Source of the DNA: Streptomyces sp. ISL-100
GTDB lineage: Bacteria; Actinomycetota; Actinomycetes; Streptomycetales; Streptomycetaceae
Direction: 5' to 3'
Assembly: GCF_018614615.1 (NCBI RefSeq)
Contig: NZ_JAGGOK010000031.1
Span: forward strand, 62,001-126,000
Length of the DNA: 64,000 nucleotides
The translations under genes and the position numbers were made by a program. The notes under the pieces are model-generated. The model worked only from the letters and a program-made list of their open reading frames with translations. It was not told the DNA's origin and ran no database searches. Numbering within the stretch: position 1 is the first letter of the stretch; each line of letters begins with the position of its first letter. Shown one piece after another: positions 44,132 to 52,774 of this stretch.

Positions 44132-44147
44132 CTGTGCATATGCACAG
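44132..44147. promoter_or_regulatory. Perfect palindrome CTGTGCATATGCACAG upstream of the acyl-CoA ligase
   Basis: A 16-bp perfect palindrome 88 bases upstream of the TTG start of the ligase gene, in an otherwise gene-free stretch (44045-44325). Typical size for a dimeric repressor site. No candidate regulator is adjacent except the LysR gene that ends at 44326, whose family does not usually bind such sites. Confidence 0.5.
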
Positions 44148-44325
44148 CTCAACGGGTGGAACGCGGTCGCATGGGGAAGGCGCGGGCGCTCTCCTGACCG
44201 TGGAGTAAGTAAGGCGCGCGGGAATCTCCACGGAATCTGTACGCCCACTCCGCAACTCCGCCGCGACACCTACGCCCCGACATCCGTATCCCGACGTCTA
44301 CCACTCGCCCTCCACGACTCGCCGC

Positions 44326-45201
44326 CTACGACCCGACCGGTGGCCGGTGCAGGCGGTCGCCGCCGGCCAGGATCGCCGCCGCCAGCGCGTCCGCCGCGTC
44401 CTGGGCGGTGGCCCGTCTGCGGCCGTGCAGCAGGACGAAGTCCACGCCGCCGAGTTCCGGCAGGCCCGCTTTCGCCGGTACGGGGGCCAGGCCCGGCGGG
44501 ATCAGGCCACGGGTGTGCGGCATGACACCGAGGCCGGCGCGGGCCGCCGCGATCAGTCCGCTGAGGCTGCCGCTCGTACAGGCGATGCGCCACGGCCGGC
44601 CGGCCTCCTCCAGGACTTCGAGGGCGCGGGCCCGGGTGATGCCGGGCGGCGGGAAGACGATCAACGGGACGGGGCGGTCGGGGTCCAGGCGCAGGGACGG
44701 CGCACCGATCCACGTCAGCGTCGACTGCCAGACCAGCTCGCCGTGGGTGTCGCCGGGCCGCCGCTTGGCCAGCACGAGGTCGAGGCGGCCCCCTTCCAGC
44801 TGCTGGTGCAGGGTGCCGGAGAGCTCGACGGTCAGCTCCAGCTCGACCTCGGGATGGTCCCGGCGGAACGCCTCCAGAATCTCGGGCAGCCGCGTCAGTA
44901 CGAAGTCCTCCGAGGCGCCGAAGCGCAGCCGCCCGCGCAGGCGGGTCCCGGTGAAGAAGGCCGAGGCCCGCTCGTGGGCGCGCAGGATCGTACGGGCGAA
45001 GCCGAGCATCGCCTCGCCGTCCTCGGTGAGTTCCACGCGGTGCGTGTCACGGGTGAAGAGCCGGCGCCCCGTCGCTTCCTCCAGGCGGCGTACGTGCTGG
45101 CTCACCGTGGACTGGCGCAGGCCGAGGCGCCGAGCGGCCTGGGTGAAGCTGAGGGTCTGGGCGACGGCCAGGAAGGTGCGGAGCTGGGTCGGCTCGTACA
45201 T
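44326..45201 (-). CDS. LysR-family regulator
   Basis: A 291-residue LysR regulator: N-terminal winged helix QLRTFLAVAQTLSFTQAARR, LGLRQSTVSQHVRRLEEATG, then the effector domain (GRLRFGASEDFVLTRLPEIL). Divergent from the BASS transporter gene with 128 bases between, the usual LysR-target arrangement. The promoter region has dyads around 45218-45237 (ATCGGAAATCGTGAT) that fit a T-N11-A site. Confidence 0.9.
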   Translation of the reverse strand: MYEPTQLRTFLAVAQTLSFTQAARRLGLRQSTVSQHVRRLEEATGRRLFTRDTHRVELTEDGEAMLGFARTILRAHERASAFFTGTRLRGRLRFGASEDFVLTRLPEILEAFRRDHPEVELELTVELSGTLHQQLEGGRLDLVLAKRRPGDTHGELVWQSTLTWIGAPSLRLDPDRPVPLIVFPPPGITRARALEVLEEAGRPWRIACTSGSLSGLIAAARAGLGVMPHTRGLIPPGLAPVPAKAGLPELGGVDFVLLHGRRRATAQDAADALAAAILAGGDRLHRPPVGS

Positions 45202-45329
45202 GGGGCGAGCGTAACCCGCTCATCGGAAATCGTGATGACAGTGAGTTCGGTATATGGGATTCCCGATTGGTGGGAAGAGGAGGAACATGGAGCGGGCACG
45301 TATCGCCCGAGAGCAACCAAGTGGAGCAG

Positions 45330-46415
45330 ATGAGTCCCCGCACGTCGCAGTTTCAGTTGCCGTCCTGGCTGCCGGTCGATCCGTACATTCTGATGCTCAT
45401 CGGGACGGTCGTCCTCGCGACACTGCTGCCGGCGTCCGGCACGGCAGCCGAAGCTGTGGGCGGGGTCTCGACCGGGGCGGTCGCGCTGCTGTTCTTCCTG
45501 TACGGCGCGCGGCTCTCCACCCGTGAGGCGCTCGACGGACTGCGGCACTGGCGGCTGCACGTCACGGTGCTCGCCTGTACGTTCGCGCTCTTCCCACTGC
45601 TCGGTCTCGCGGCGAAGGGGCTGGTCCCGTACGTCCTCACGCCAGAGCTGTACGGCGGGCTCCTCTTCCTGTGCCTGGTCCCTTCCACCATCCAGTCCTC
45701 GATCGCCTTCACCTCCATCGCCCGCGGCAACGTGCCGGCGGCGATCTGCGCGGGCTCTTTCTCCAGCCTCCTGGGGATCCTCCTGACTCCGCTGCTCGCT
45801 GCGCTGCTGATCGGAGGGAGCGCGGGCGGTTTCTCCGCGGACTCGGTGCTGAAGATCGTCCTTCAGCTGCTGGTTCCGTTCGTGGCGGGCCAGCTGCTGC
45901 GCCGGTGGGTCGGCGGCTTTCTGGTGCGGCACAAGAAGGCGCTGGGCTATGTCGACCGCGGCTCGATCCTGCTGGTCGTCTACACCGCGTTCAGCCACGG
46001 CGTGACCGAGGGCATCTGGCACCGGGTGAGCCCCGGCCGGCTCGGCGCGCTGGTGGGGGTGGAGGCGGTGCTGCTCGCGGCGATGCTGACGCTGAGCTGG
46101 TACGGGGCGAAGCGGCTCGGCTTCGGGCGCGCGGACCGGATCGCGATCCAGTTCGCCGGGTCGAAGAAGTCGCTGGCGGCGGGGCTGCCGATGGCGAGCG
46201 TGCTGTTCGGGGCGGAGGCGAGCCTGGCGGTGCTGCCGCTGATGCTGTTTCACCAGATGCAGCTGATGGTGTGCGCGGTGATCGCGAAACGGCGTTCGCG
46301 GGGGAGGCCCGGCGGGGCTTCTCCCCTACCCGCCCCTTCCCGCAGTGACACTTCGCGGCTCCGCCGCGTGGGGGCGCTGGCCCAGAGCCCGCTCCTCAAT
46401 CGCCGGCGGGGCTGA
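45330..46415 (+). CDS. Bile acid:sodium symporter (BASS/YfeH) family transporter
   Basis: A 361-residue ten-helix transporter of the SBF-like DUF4137 type (ILMLIGTVVLATLLPASGTA, STGAVALLFFLYGARLS, YGGLLFLCLVPSTIQSSIAF, RIAIQFAGSKKSLAAGLPMA). These are sodium-coupled organic anion transporters. ATG 45330 has GTGGAGCAG upstream. The fold ends near residue 325; the last 31 residues (SPLPAPSRSDTSRLRRVG and on to NRRRG) are encoded by the dispersed repeat element (46319-46411) and are not family sequence. A plausible native stop has been lost. Confidence 0.85.
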   Translation: MSPRTSQFQLPSWLPVDPYILMLIGTVVLATLLPASGTAAEAVGGVSTGAVALLFFLYGARLSTREALDGLRHWRLHVTVLACTFALFPLLGLAAKGLVPYVLTPELYGGLLFLCLVPSTIQSSIAFTSIARGNVPAAICAGSFSSLLGILLTPLLAALLIGGSAGGFSADSVLKIVLQLLVPFVAGQLLRRWVGGFLVRHKKALGYVDRGSILLVVYTAFSHGVTEGIWHRVSPGRLGALVGVEAVLLAAMLTLSWYGAKRLGFGRADRIAIQFAGSKKSLAAGLPMASVLFGAEASLAVLPLMLFHQMQLMVCAVIAKRRSRGRPGGASPLPAPSRSDTSRLRRVGALAQSPLLNRRRG

Positions 46416-46480
46416 GAGTTGCCGAAAGCGGCGACATCCAGCCGCGCGCGGCACAATCCAGCCCGTCCGGCGTTTGAGGA
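46319..46480 (+). repeat. Dispersed repeat element (copy E), left repeat and two cores
   Basis: Left outer repeat TCCCCTACCCGCCCCTTC then CCG (46322-46342); an inverted core at 46387-46411 (CTCCTCAATCGCCGGCGG); a direct core at 46453-46480 (CAATCCAGCCCGTCCGGC then GTTTGAGGAC). The first part is translated as the tail of the BASS transporter; the second is intergenic. Confidence 0.65.
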
Positions 46481-46548
46481 CAAAACAGCGCCGCACGCAA
46501 ACCGCACCGCACCCCACAAGAAGTCGTCACACCTAGCAAGATCGTCAA

Positions 46549-46962
46549 GTGACTTCCGCGATACGTCCCTTCGGGCCCCGCCCCTGCGCCCTCACCGTCT
46601 GCCGCGGCTGCTGCTGCGGCGACGCCCGCAAGAACCCCGGTACGGACCACGACGGCCAGCTGCGCCGCCTGCACGACGCGGCCTCCGCTTCCGGCGGGCG
46701 GCTGACCGTGCGTACCAGCGACTGCCTCGGCCCGTGCGGACAGGCCAACGTCGTGGTCGTCCAGCCCTCCACCGAGGGCCGAAGGAGAGGCGGCCGTGCC
46801 GCCTGGATCGGCTGGGCACTGGACGACGACTGTACGGACGACATCCTGGCCTGGGTCGCGGCCGGGGGCCCCGGCATCGCGAAGCCCCCGGCCACGCTGA
46901 CGCTGCAGTTCATCCCGCCCCCGGCGGAGGCCAGGCAGCGAGCCAGGCGCGGCCGGCGCTGA
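46549..46962 (+). CDS. (2Fe-2S) ferredoxin, thioredoxin-like
   Basis: A 137-residue protein with the thioredoxin-like [2Fe-2S] ferredoxin pattern: VCRGCCCGD near residue 18 and TSDCLGPCGQANVVVVQP near 56, plus VAAGGPGIAKPPATLTLQFI. The Cys pairs CxxCC...CxxxC would ligate the cluster. Probably an electron carrier; convergent with and next to the formate dehydrogenase operon, but on the other strand. It starts with GTG at 46549; the ribosome site is weak. Confidence 0.75.
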   Translation: MTSAIRPFGPRPCALTVCRGCCCGDARKNPGTDHDGQLRRLHDAASASGGRLTVRTSDCLGPCGQANVVVVQPSTEGRRRGGRAAWIGWALDDDCTDDILAWVAAGGPGIAKPPATLTLQFIPPPAEARQRARRGRR

Positions 46963-46969
46963 ACGGAGA

Positions 46970-47009
46970 GGCCCGGCCGGCGCAGGGGGCGCTCCCCGCC
47001 GGCCGGGCC
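46970..47009. terminator. Bidirectional hairpin between ferredoxin and fdhD genes
   Basis: Arms 46970-46982 and 46997-47009 (GGCCCGGCCGGCG with its complement), loop with a further GGG/CCC pair. It lies in the 70-base gap of convergent genes. Confidence 0.8.
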
Positions 47010-47032
47010 CGTATCCCGTGTCGCGGGGCGCG

Positions 47033-47872
47033 TCAGACCCTGGAGTGCAGGGCGATGCGCTCGTCGCCCGCGTACACGTTCATGTTCGGCCCGCGCAGGA
47101 AACCGACCAGCGTCAGCCCCGTCTCGGCCGCCAGATCCACGGCCAGCGACGAAGGCGCCGAGACGGCAGCGAGGACCGGGATCCCGGCCATCACCGCCTT
47201 CTGGGCCAGCTCGAACGACGCCCGGCCGGAGACCAGCAGTACCGCCCTGGACAGCGGCAGACGCCCGTCCCGCAGCGCCCGGCCCACCAGCTTGTCGACG
47301 GCGTTGTGCCGGCCCACGTCCTCCCGTACGTCGAGCAGTTCCCCCGCCTCCGAGAAGAGCGCCGCCGCGTGCAGACCGCCGGTCCTGTCGAACACCTGCT
47401 GCGCCGCCCGCAGCCGGTCGGGCAGGCCGGCGAGCAGCTCGGGCGTCAGCCGGACCGGGGGAGTGTCGGCGATCGGGAAGCGGGCGGTCGTGCGTACCGC
47501 GTCCAGACTCGCCTTGCCGCACAGCCCGCATGACGATGTCGTGTAGACGTTGCGCTCAAGGGTGATGTCGGGGACGGGCACACCGGGCGCGAGCTTCACG
47601 TCCACCACGTTGTACGTGTTCGCACCGTCCGCCGTCGCCCCGGCGCAGTACACGATCGACTGCACGTCATCGGCGGCCGCCAGTACGCCCTCGCTCACCA
47701 GGAACCCCGCCGCCAGCGCGAAGTCGTCGCCCGGCGTGCGCATCGTGATGGCGAGCGGCTTGCCGTTCAGCCGGATTTCGAGAGGTTCCTCGGCGACCAG
47801 CGTGTCCGGCCGGGCGCTCACCACTCCGTCCCTGACGCGGATGACGCGGCGGCGCTCGGTGACCCGTCCCAT
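47033..47872 (-). CDS. fdhD: Formate dehydrogenase accessory sulfurtransferase FdhD
   Basis: A 279-residue Fdh[38 protein letters not shown], the catalytic CGLCGK ([16 protein letters not shown]), [10 protein letters not shown] and [18 protein letters not shown] are all present. FdhD moves sulfur from IscS to the molybdenum cofactor before insertion into formate dehydrogenase. It starts 6 bases after the FdhA-N stop and is the last gene of the operon. Confidence 0.95.
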   Translation of the reverse strand: MGRVTERRRVIRVRDGVVSARPDTLVAEEPLEIRLNGKPLAITMRTPGDDFALAAGFLVSEGVLAAADDVQSIVYCAGATADGANTYNVVDVKLAPGVPVPDITLERNVYTTSSCGLCGKASLDAVRTTARFPIADTPPVRLTPELLAGLPDRLRAAQQVFDRTGGLHAAALFSEAGELLDVREDVGRHNAVDKLVGRALRDGRLPLSRAVLLVSGRASFELAQKAVMAGIPVLAAVSAPSSLAVDLAAETGLTLVGFLRGPNMNVYAGDERIALHSRV

Positions 47873-47877
47873 GATGA

Positions 47878-48738
47878 TCAGTCCCGACTTTGTACGTGCT
47901 GGTAGCCGAAGCGGCCCTTGATGCAGAGGTTGCCGTGGGTCACCGGGTTGTCGTGCGGCGAGGTGACCTTGACGATCTCATTGTCCTGCACGTGGAGAGT
48001 GAGGTTGCAGCCGACGCCGCAGTACGCGCACACGGTCGTCGTCTCGGTCTGGGACGGCTCGTCCCAGGTCCCGGCCGCCCGCATGTCGAACTCCGACTTG
48101 AAGCTGAGCGCGCCGGTCGGGCACACCTCGATGCAGTTCCCGCAGTACACGCACGCCGAGTCCGTCAGCGGGGCGTCCTGCTCGACCGAGATGCGGGCGT
48201 CGAAGCCGCGGCCCGCGACGGCGATGGCGAAGGTGTTCTGCCACTGCTCGCCGCACGCGTCCACGCACTTGTAGCAGAGGATGCACTTGTCGTAGTCGCG
48301 GACGTAGAGGTCGTTGTCGATCTTGGGCTGTTCGTTGACGCGGGCCGCGTCGGGGCCGAAGCGTTCGGGCTTCGCCTCGTACTCCTTGATCCACTCGGCG
48401 GCGCGCGGTGTCGTGGAGAGGTCGGTGGACGAGGCGAGCAGCTCCAGCACGATCTTCCGGCTGTGGCGGGCGCGCTCGGTGTCCGTACGTACGACCATGT
48501 CCGGCTCGGCGCGGCGCGAGCAGGCCGGTGCGAGCGTACGGGCGCCTTCTACTTCGACGACGCAGACGCGGCACGCGTTTTTGGGGGTGAGCGTGTCGCC
48601 CTGGCAGAGGGTGGGGATGTCTTTGCCGGCGGTCCGGCAGGCGTCGAGGATGGTCGAGCCGTCCGGGACGCGGGTCGCGGCGCCGTCGAGGGTGAACTCG
48701 ATCAGCCTGCGCGGTGGTTGAAGCGAGATCGTGGTCAT
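47878..48738 (-). CDS. Formate dehydrogenase alpha subunit, N-terminal iron-sulfur half
   Basis: A 286-residue protein equal to the N-terminal part of NAD-dependent FdhA/Fds[21 protein letters not shown] and [20 protein letters not shown] form a [2Fe-2S] domain; [14 protein letters not shown] and [16 protein letters not shown] two [4Fe-4S] clusters; [20 protein letters not shown] with [15 protein letters not shown] is the first [4Fe-4S] segment of the molybdopterin domain. It ends exactly where the catalytic half (50843-52774) would begin. The ATG overlaps the FdhEF stop by 4 bases. Confidence 0.88.
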   Translation of the reverse strand: MTTISLQPPRRLIEFTLDGAATRVPDGSTILDACRTAGKDIPTLCQGDTLTPKNACRVCVVEVEGARTLAPACSRRAEPDMVVRTDTERARHSRKIVLELLASSTDLSTTPRAAEWIKEYEAKPERFGPDAARVNEQPKIDNDLYVRDYDKCILCYKCVDACGEQWQNTFAIAVAGRGFDARISVEQDAPLTDSACVYCGNCIEVCPTGALSFKSEFDMRAAGTWDEPSQTETTTVCAYCGVGCNLTLHVQDNEIVKVTSPHDNPVTHGNLCIKGRFGYQHVQSRD

Positions 48739-50852
48739 TCGAAGGCTCCCAGGCGGTCGATGGCGGACTCGACGGCGTTCCAGGCGGTCTGTCCGAGACC
48801 GCAGATCGAGGCGTCCCGCATGGCCCCGCCGACCTCGCGGAGCAGCGCTATGTCGCCGGCGGCGGCAGCGCCCGTACGGTCCTTGATCCGGTGCAGCGCC
48901 TCCTCCTGGCGTACGGTCCCGACCCGGCAGGGCACGCACTGCCCGCACGATTCGTCGCGGAAGAACTCGGCTATGCGGAGGAGGATCGCGGGCAGTTCGA
49001 CGGGGTCGTCCAGGACGAGGACGACTCCGGAGCCGAGGGTGGCGCCGGCGGCGCGGGTGCCTTCGAAGGTGAGCGGGATGTCGAGTTCGTCGGGGCGTAC
49101 GAAGCCGCCGGCTGCTCCGCCGAGGAGGACGGCGCGGAGGTTGGGGGGTGGGCCTCCCGCGAGTTCGAGGAGGTCGCGGAGGCGGGCGCCGAAGGGGAGT
49201 TCGTAGATGCCGGGGCGTTCGATCTGTCCGGAGACGCAGAAGAGTTTGGTTCCGGTGGACGATTCGGTGCCGGTACGGGCGTAGGCCGCGGCACCTTCGG
49301 TGAGGATCGGGAGGACGTTGGCGAGTGTTTCGACGTTGTTGACTGCGGTCGGCTTGCCGAAGAGGCCCTTCTCGACCGGGAAGGGGGGTTTGCTGCGGGG
49401 TTCGCCGCGCTGCCCCTCGATCGAGTTGAAGATGGCGGTCTCCTCGCCGCAGATGTACGCGCCCGCGCCGCGCCGGATCTCGATGTCGAAGGCGTAGCCG
49501 TGGCCGAGGACGTCGGGGCCGAGGAGGCCGCGGTGCCTGGCCTGGGTGATGGCGTGGGTGAGGCGTTCGTACGAGCGGGGGTATTCGCCGCGGAGGTAGA
49601 GGTAGCCCTGGTGGGCTCCGGTGGCGTATCCGGCGATGGTCATCGCCTCGACGAGGGCGTACGGATCGCCCTCCATCAGGACGCGGTCCTTGAAGGTGCC
49701 GGGCTCGCTCTCGTCCGCGTTGCAGACGAGGTAGTGGGGGTGGTCGGGTTGCCGGGCGGTGGCTTCCCATTTCCGTCCTGTGGGGAACGCGGCACCGCCC
49801 CGCCCGACGAGTCCGGCGTCGAGCACCTCCCGGATGACGTCGGCCGGGCCGAGGGCGAAGGCGCGGCGCAGGGCGGTGTAACCGCCGGCGGCGCGGTAGG
49901 CGTCGAGGCTGTACGGGTCGATGCTGCCGACCCGGCGCAGCAGGACGAGGCCCGGGCCGCCGGCCTGCGGTACGGCGGCGGTGGCGGGGGGTTCGGGCGC
50001 TGCGGCCTCCGGCGCCGCGACGGCGGCGACGAGTGCGTCTGCCGTGGCGGGGGCGATGACGGCGGCGGCGCGGTGGCGCGGTGCGGCGGGGTGCGGCGCG
50101 GCGGTCTGTGCCTGGCCGGGCCGCGTCACACCAGCCACGTCCGCGCCTGCGGCGGGCTCTTCCCCCACCCCGCCCCTTCTCGTAACCATGGGGCTCCGCC
50201 CCCTGGACCCCCGGTCCTCAAATTCCCCCATAGCCTTGAGGGCATGGGAGGGACCCCCTGGACGGGCTGGGTTCGCGGGTTGGCGTACGCCGTCCTCCGG
50301 GCCGGGGTTGCGGGAAGGGGCGGGGATGGGGAAAGCCTCCCGCTCCTCTGCCGGAGCCCCTGCCTGCAACAGCAGCGCCGCCGGGGCCCGTTCGCACAGG
50401 CCCAGGCACGGGCTCGGCTGCCATACCGCACCATCCGCAGCCGAGCCCGCCGCCCCCACCCGCTCCTCCAGGCCCGCGCACACCGCCCCCGCCCCCCGTG
50501 CCGCGCAGGCCAGGTCCGTACACACGTACAGAACCTTCGCCGGGCGCGGCTTCACCGAGAACATCGCGTAGAACGTCGCCACCCCGTACGCCTCCGCCGG
50601 CGGCACCGTCAGCCGGCGGCAGATGTAGTCCAGTGCGCCCTCGCTCAGCCACCCCACCCGGTCGTTCACCGCGTGCAGTGCCGGAAGGAGGAGGTCCCGG
50701 CGCTCCCGGGCCGCCGCCCCGCCCCTCGCCCAGCGGAGGTCGGTTCGGGAGCGGTCCGCGCCCTCCCAGGCCGATTCCGGTGGGCCCAACAGGCCATCGA
50801 CCGCCGCCCGTTCGTCCTCGGACGGCTCCGCGTTCGTGTACTTCAGGTCCAT
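48735..50852 (-). CDS. Fused FdhE-FdhF (NuoE-NuoF-like) diaphorase subunit
   Basis: A 705-residue fusion. Residues 1-160 are NuoE/thioredoxin-like [2Fe-2S] (VCTDLACAARGAG, SPCLGLCERAP). Residues about 290-705 are NuoF: GRGGAAFPTGRKWEA (FMN/NADH), GAGAYICGEETAIF and the [4Fe-4S] CGQCVPCRVG. It passes electrons from the alpha subunit to NAD+. The 120-residue linker includes residues about 173-231 encoded by a copy of the dispersed repeat element (50160-50333; PIPAPSRNPGPEDG, then MVTRRGGVGEEP). ATG 50852 overlaps the upstream gene stop by 10 bases. Confidence 0.88.
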   Translation of the reverse strand: MDLKYTNAEPSEDERAAVDGLLGPPESAWEGADRSRTDLRWARGGAAARERRDLLLPALHAVNDRVGWLSEGALDYICRRLTVPPAEAYGVATFYAMFSVKPRPAKVLYVCTDLACAARGAGAVCAGLEERVGAAGSAADGAVWQPSPCLGLCERAPAALLLQAGAPAEEREAFPIPAPSRNPGPEDGVRQPANPARPGGPSHALKAMGEFEDRGSRGRSPMVTRRGGVGEEPAAGADVAGVTRPGQAQTAAPHPAAPRHRAAAVIAPATADALVAAVAAPEAAAPEPPATAAVPQAGGPGLVLLRRVGSIDPYSLDAYRAAGGYTALRRAFALGPADVIREVLDAGLVGRGGAAFPTGRKWEATARQPDHPHYLVCNADESEPGTFKDRVLMEGDPYALVEAMTIAGYATGAHQGYLYLRGEYPRSYERLTHAITQARHRGLLGPDVLGHGYAFDIEIRRGAGAYICGEETAIFNSIEGQRGEPRSKPPFPVEKGLFGKPTAVNNVETLANVLPILTEGAAAYARTGTESSTGTKLFCVSGQIERPGIYELPFGARLRDLLELAGGPPPNLRAVLLGGAAGGFVRPDELDIPLTFEGTRAAGATLGSGVVLVLDDPVELPAILLRIAEFFRDESCGQCVPCRVGTVRQEEALHRIKDRTGAAAAGDIALLREVGGAMRDASICGLGQTAWNAVESAIDRLGAFE
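50160..50333 (+). repeat. Dispersed repeat element (copy F), both ends, inside fdhEF
   Basis: Left repeat 50160-50182 (TTCCCCCACCCCGCCCCTTC then TCG) and right repeat 50311-50333 (CGGGAAGGGGCGGGG then ATGGGGAA), about 20 of 23 bases matching as inverted repeats. Inside are a GGGGCTCCGCCCC hairpin, CCGGTCCTCAAA and GGACGGGCTGGG, the inverted core split by about 45 bases. Fully translated in the FdhE-FdhF linker. Confidence 0.7.
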
Positions 50853-52774
50853 GCCGGCACCAGCTTCTCTATCCGGATCGCCGACGCCTTGAACTCGGCC
50901 GTCCCCGCGATGGGGCAGTTCGCCTCGATCGTCAGCTGGTTCGTGTCGACCTCGTCGGGGAAGTGCATCGTCATGAAGGCCAGTCCCGGCCGCAGCCCGG
51001 CGTCCACCCACACCGGGGCGGTCACGGCGCCCCGCCGTGACGAGACCCGGACCTCCTCGCCCACCTCGACGCCGTACGCCGCCGCGTCCTCCGGGCAGAG
51101 TTCGATGTACTCGCCGCGCCGCAGCGGGGACGCGAAACTTCCGCTCTGGACACCGGTGTTGTACGAGTCCAGCCGGCGGCCTGTGGTCAGCCGCAGCGGG
51201 TAATCCTCGTCCGTCAGGTCGACCGGCGGGTCGTGTGCCACCAGGCCGAAGGGAGCGGCCGGGCCACGCCGCTCCGGGTCCGTCTCCCACAGTCGCGCGT
51301 GCAGGAAGGTGGAGGGGAGGCGGTCCGTGTCGGGGCACGGCCACTGCAACCCCTGGTGTTCCTCCAAGCGGTCGTACGTCATGCCGTAGTGGTCGGGGGA
51401 CAGAGACCGCAGTTCGTTCCAGACGGACTCCGAATCCGCGAACTTCCAGTCGTGGCCGAACCGCTGCGCCAGTGCGCAGATGATGTCGATGTCTTCCCGG
51501 GCCTCGCCCGGCGGCTGCACCGCCGCCCGTACCCGCTGCACGCGCCGCTCGCTGTTCGTCGTCGTCCCGTCCGTCTCCGCCCACGCGGCCGTGGCCGGCA
51601 GGACCACGTCCGCCATCTGCGCGGTCTTCGTCAGGAAGATGTCCTGCACCACCAGGTGGTCCAGCGCCGCCAGCCGCCGCATCGCCTGTTCGCTGTCGGC
51701 CTCCGACTGGGCCGGGTTCTCACCGATGCAGTAGACGGCTCGCAGCTCGCGGCTCTCCATCGCCTCGAACATCTCGGTCAGCGTCATGCCGTACCGCGGC
51801 TGGATGACCGTCCGCCAGGTACGTTCGAACTTGCCCCGCGCCGCCGGGTCGAGGATGTCCTGGAAGCCGGGCAGCCGGTTGGGGATGGCGCCCATGTCGC
51901 CGCCGCCCTGCACGTTGTTCTGACCGCGCAGCGGCTGCACCCCGGCGCCGTACCGGCCGACATGGCCCGTCAGCAGGGAGAGATTGATCAGCGCTCGTAC
52001 GTTGTCCGTGCCGTTGTGGTGCTCCGTGATGCCCAGCGTCCAGCACAGCTGCGCCCGTTCGGCGCCCGCGTACGCGTGCGCCAGCTCCCGGATCGCGGCC
52101 GCCGGAACGCCCGTCACCTTCTCCGCCGCCGAGAGAGTCCATGGCTCCACCAGTTCGGCGTACTCCGCGAAGCCTGTCGTGGCGCGCTCCACGAACGACC
52201 GGTTCACCAGCCCGGCGTGGATGATCTCGCGTCCCATCGCGTGGGCCGGCGGGATGTCGGTGCCGACATCCAGGCCGAGCCAGCCCTCCGCCCACTCGGC
52301 GGTCGAGGTGCGGCGCGGATCGACGGCGTACATGCGCGCGCCGTTCCTGATGCCCTTCAGGACGTGGTGGAAGAAGATCGGATGTGCGAAGCGGGCGTTG
52401 GAGCCCCACATCAGGATGAGGTCGGTGTGTTCGACCTCTTCGTACGACGAGGTGCCGCCGCCCGAGCCGAAGGCGGCCGAGAGGCCGGCGACGCTCGGCG
52501 CGTGGCACGTCCGGTTGCACGAGTCGACGTTGTTGGTGCCCATGACCACCCGCGTGAACTTCTGGGCGACGTAGTTCATCTCATTGGTCGCGCGGGCGCA
52601 GGACAGCATGGCGAAGGCGTCCGGGCCGTAGGTGTCCGTCGCCCGCCGGAAGCCGGCCGCGGCCCGCTCCAGCGCCTCGTCCCAAGTCGCCTGCCGCAGC
52701 GTGCCGTTGGCGTCGCGTACGAGCGGGTGAGTCAGCCGGGTGTACTGCTTCGGCTGCCTGTCTTTCTTCTTCAC
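50843..52774 (-). CDS. Formate dehydrogenase alpha subunit, molybdopterin catalytic half
   Basis: A 643-residue molybdopterin oxidoreductase starting with GTG at QYTRLTHPLVRDANGTLRQA, the point where FdhA continues after its iron-sulfur part. CNRTCHAPSVAGLSAAFGSG carries the Mo-ligating Cys (selenocysteine in some homologues); LNMWGSN-type ILMWGSNARFAHP, RYGAGVQPLRGQNNVQGGGD, TDGTTTNSERRVQRVRAAVQ and RLTTGRRLDSYNTGVQSGSF follow. It oxidises formate to CO2. The [4Fe-4S] ligands are on the separate gene at 47878. GTG overlaps the ketopantoate-reductase stop by 4 bases. Confidence 0.88.
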   Translation of the reverse strand: MKKKDRQPKQYTRLTHPLVRDANGTLRQATWDEALERAAAGFRRATDTYGPDAFAMLSCARATNEMNYVAQKFTRVVMGTNNVDSCNRTCHAPSVAGLSAAFGSGGGTSSYEEVEHTDLILMWGSNARFAHPIFFHHVLKGIRNGARMYAVDPRRTSTAEWAEGWLGLDVGTDIPPAHAMGREIIHAGLVNRSFVERATTGFAEYAELVEPWTLSAAEKVTGVPAAAIRELAHAYAGAERAQLCWTLGITEHHNGTDNVRALINLSLLTGHVGRYGAGVQPLRGQNNVQGGGDMGAIPNRLPGFQDILDPAARGKFERTWRTVIQPRYGMTLTEMFEAMESRELRAVYCIGENPAQSEADSEQAMRRLAALDHLVVQDIFLTKTAQMADVVLPATAAWAETDGTTTNSERRVQRVRAAVQPPGEAREDIDIICALAQRFGHDWKFADSESVWNELRSLSPDHYGMTYDRLEEHQGLQWPCPDTDRLPSTFLHARLWETDPERRGPAAPFGLVAHDPPVDLTDEDYPLRLTTGRRLDSYNTGVQSGSFASPLRRGEYIELCPEDAAAYGVEVGEEVRVSSRRGAVTAPVWVDAGLRPGLAFMTMHFPDEVDTNQLTIEANCPIAGTAEFKASAIRIEKLVPAWT

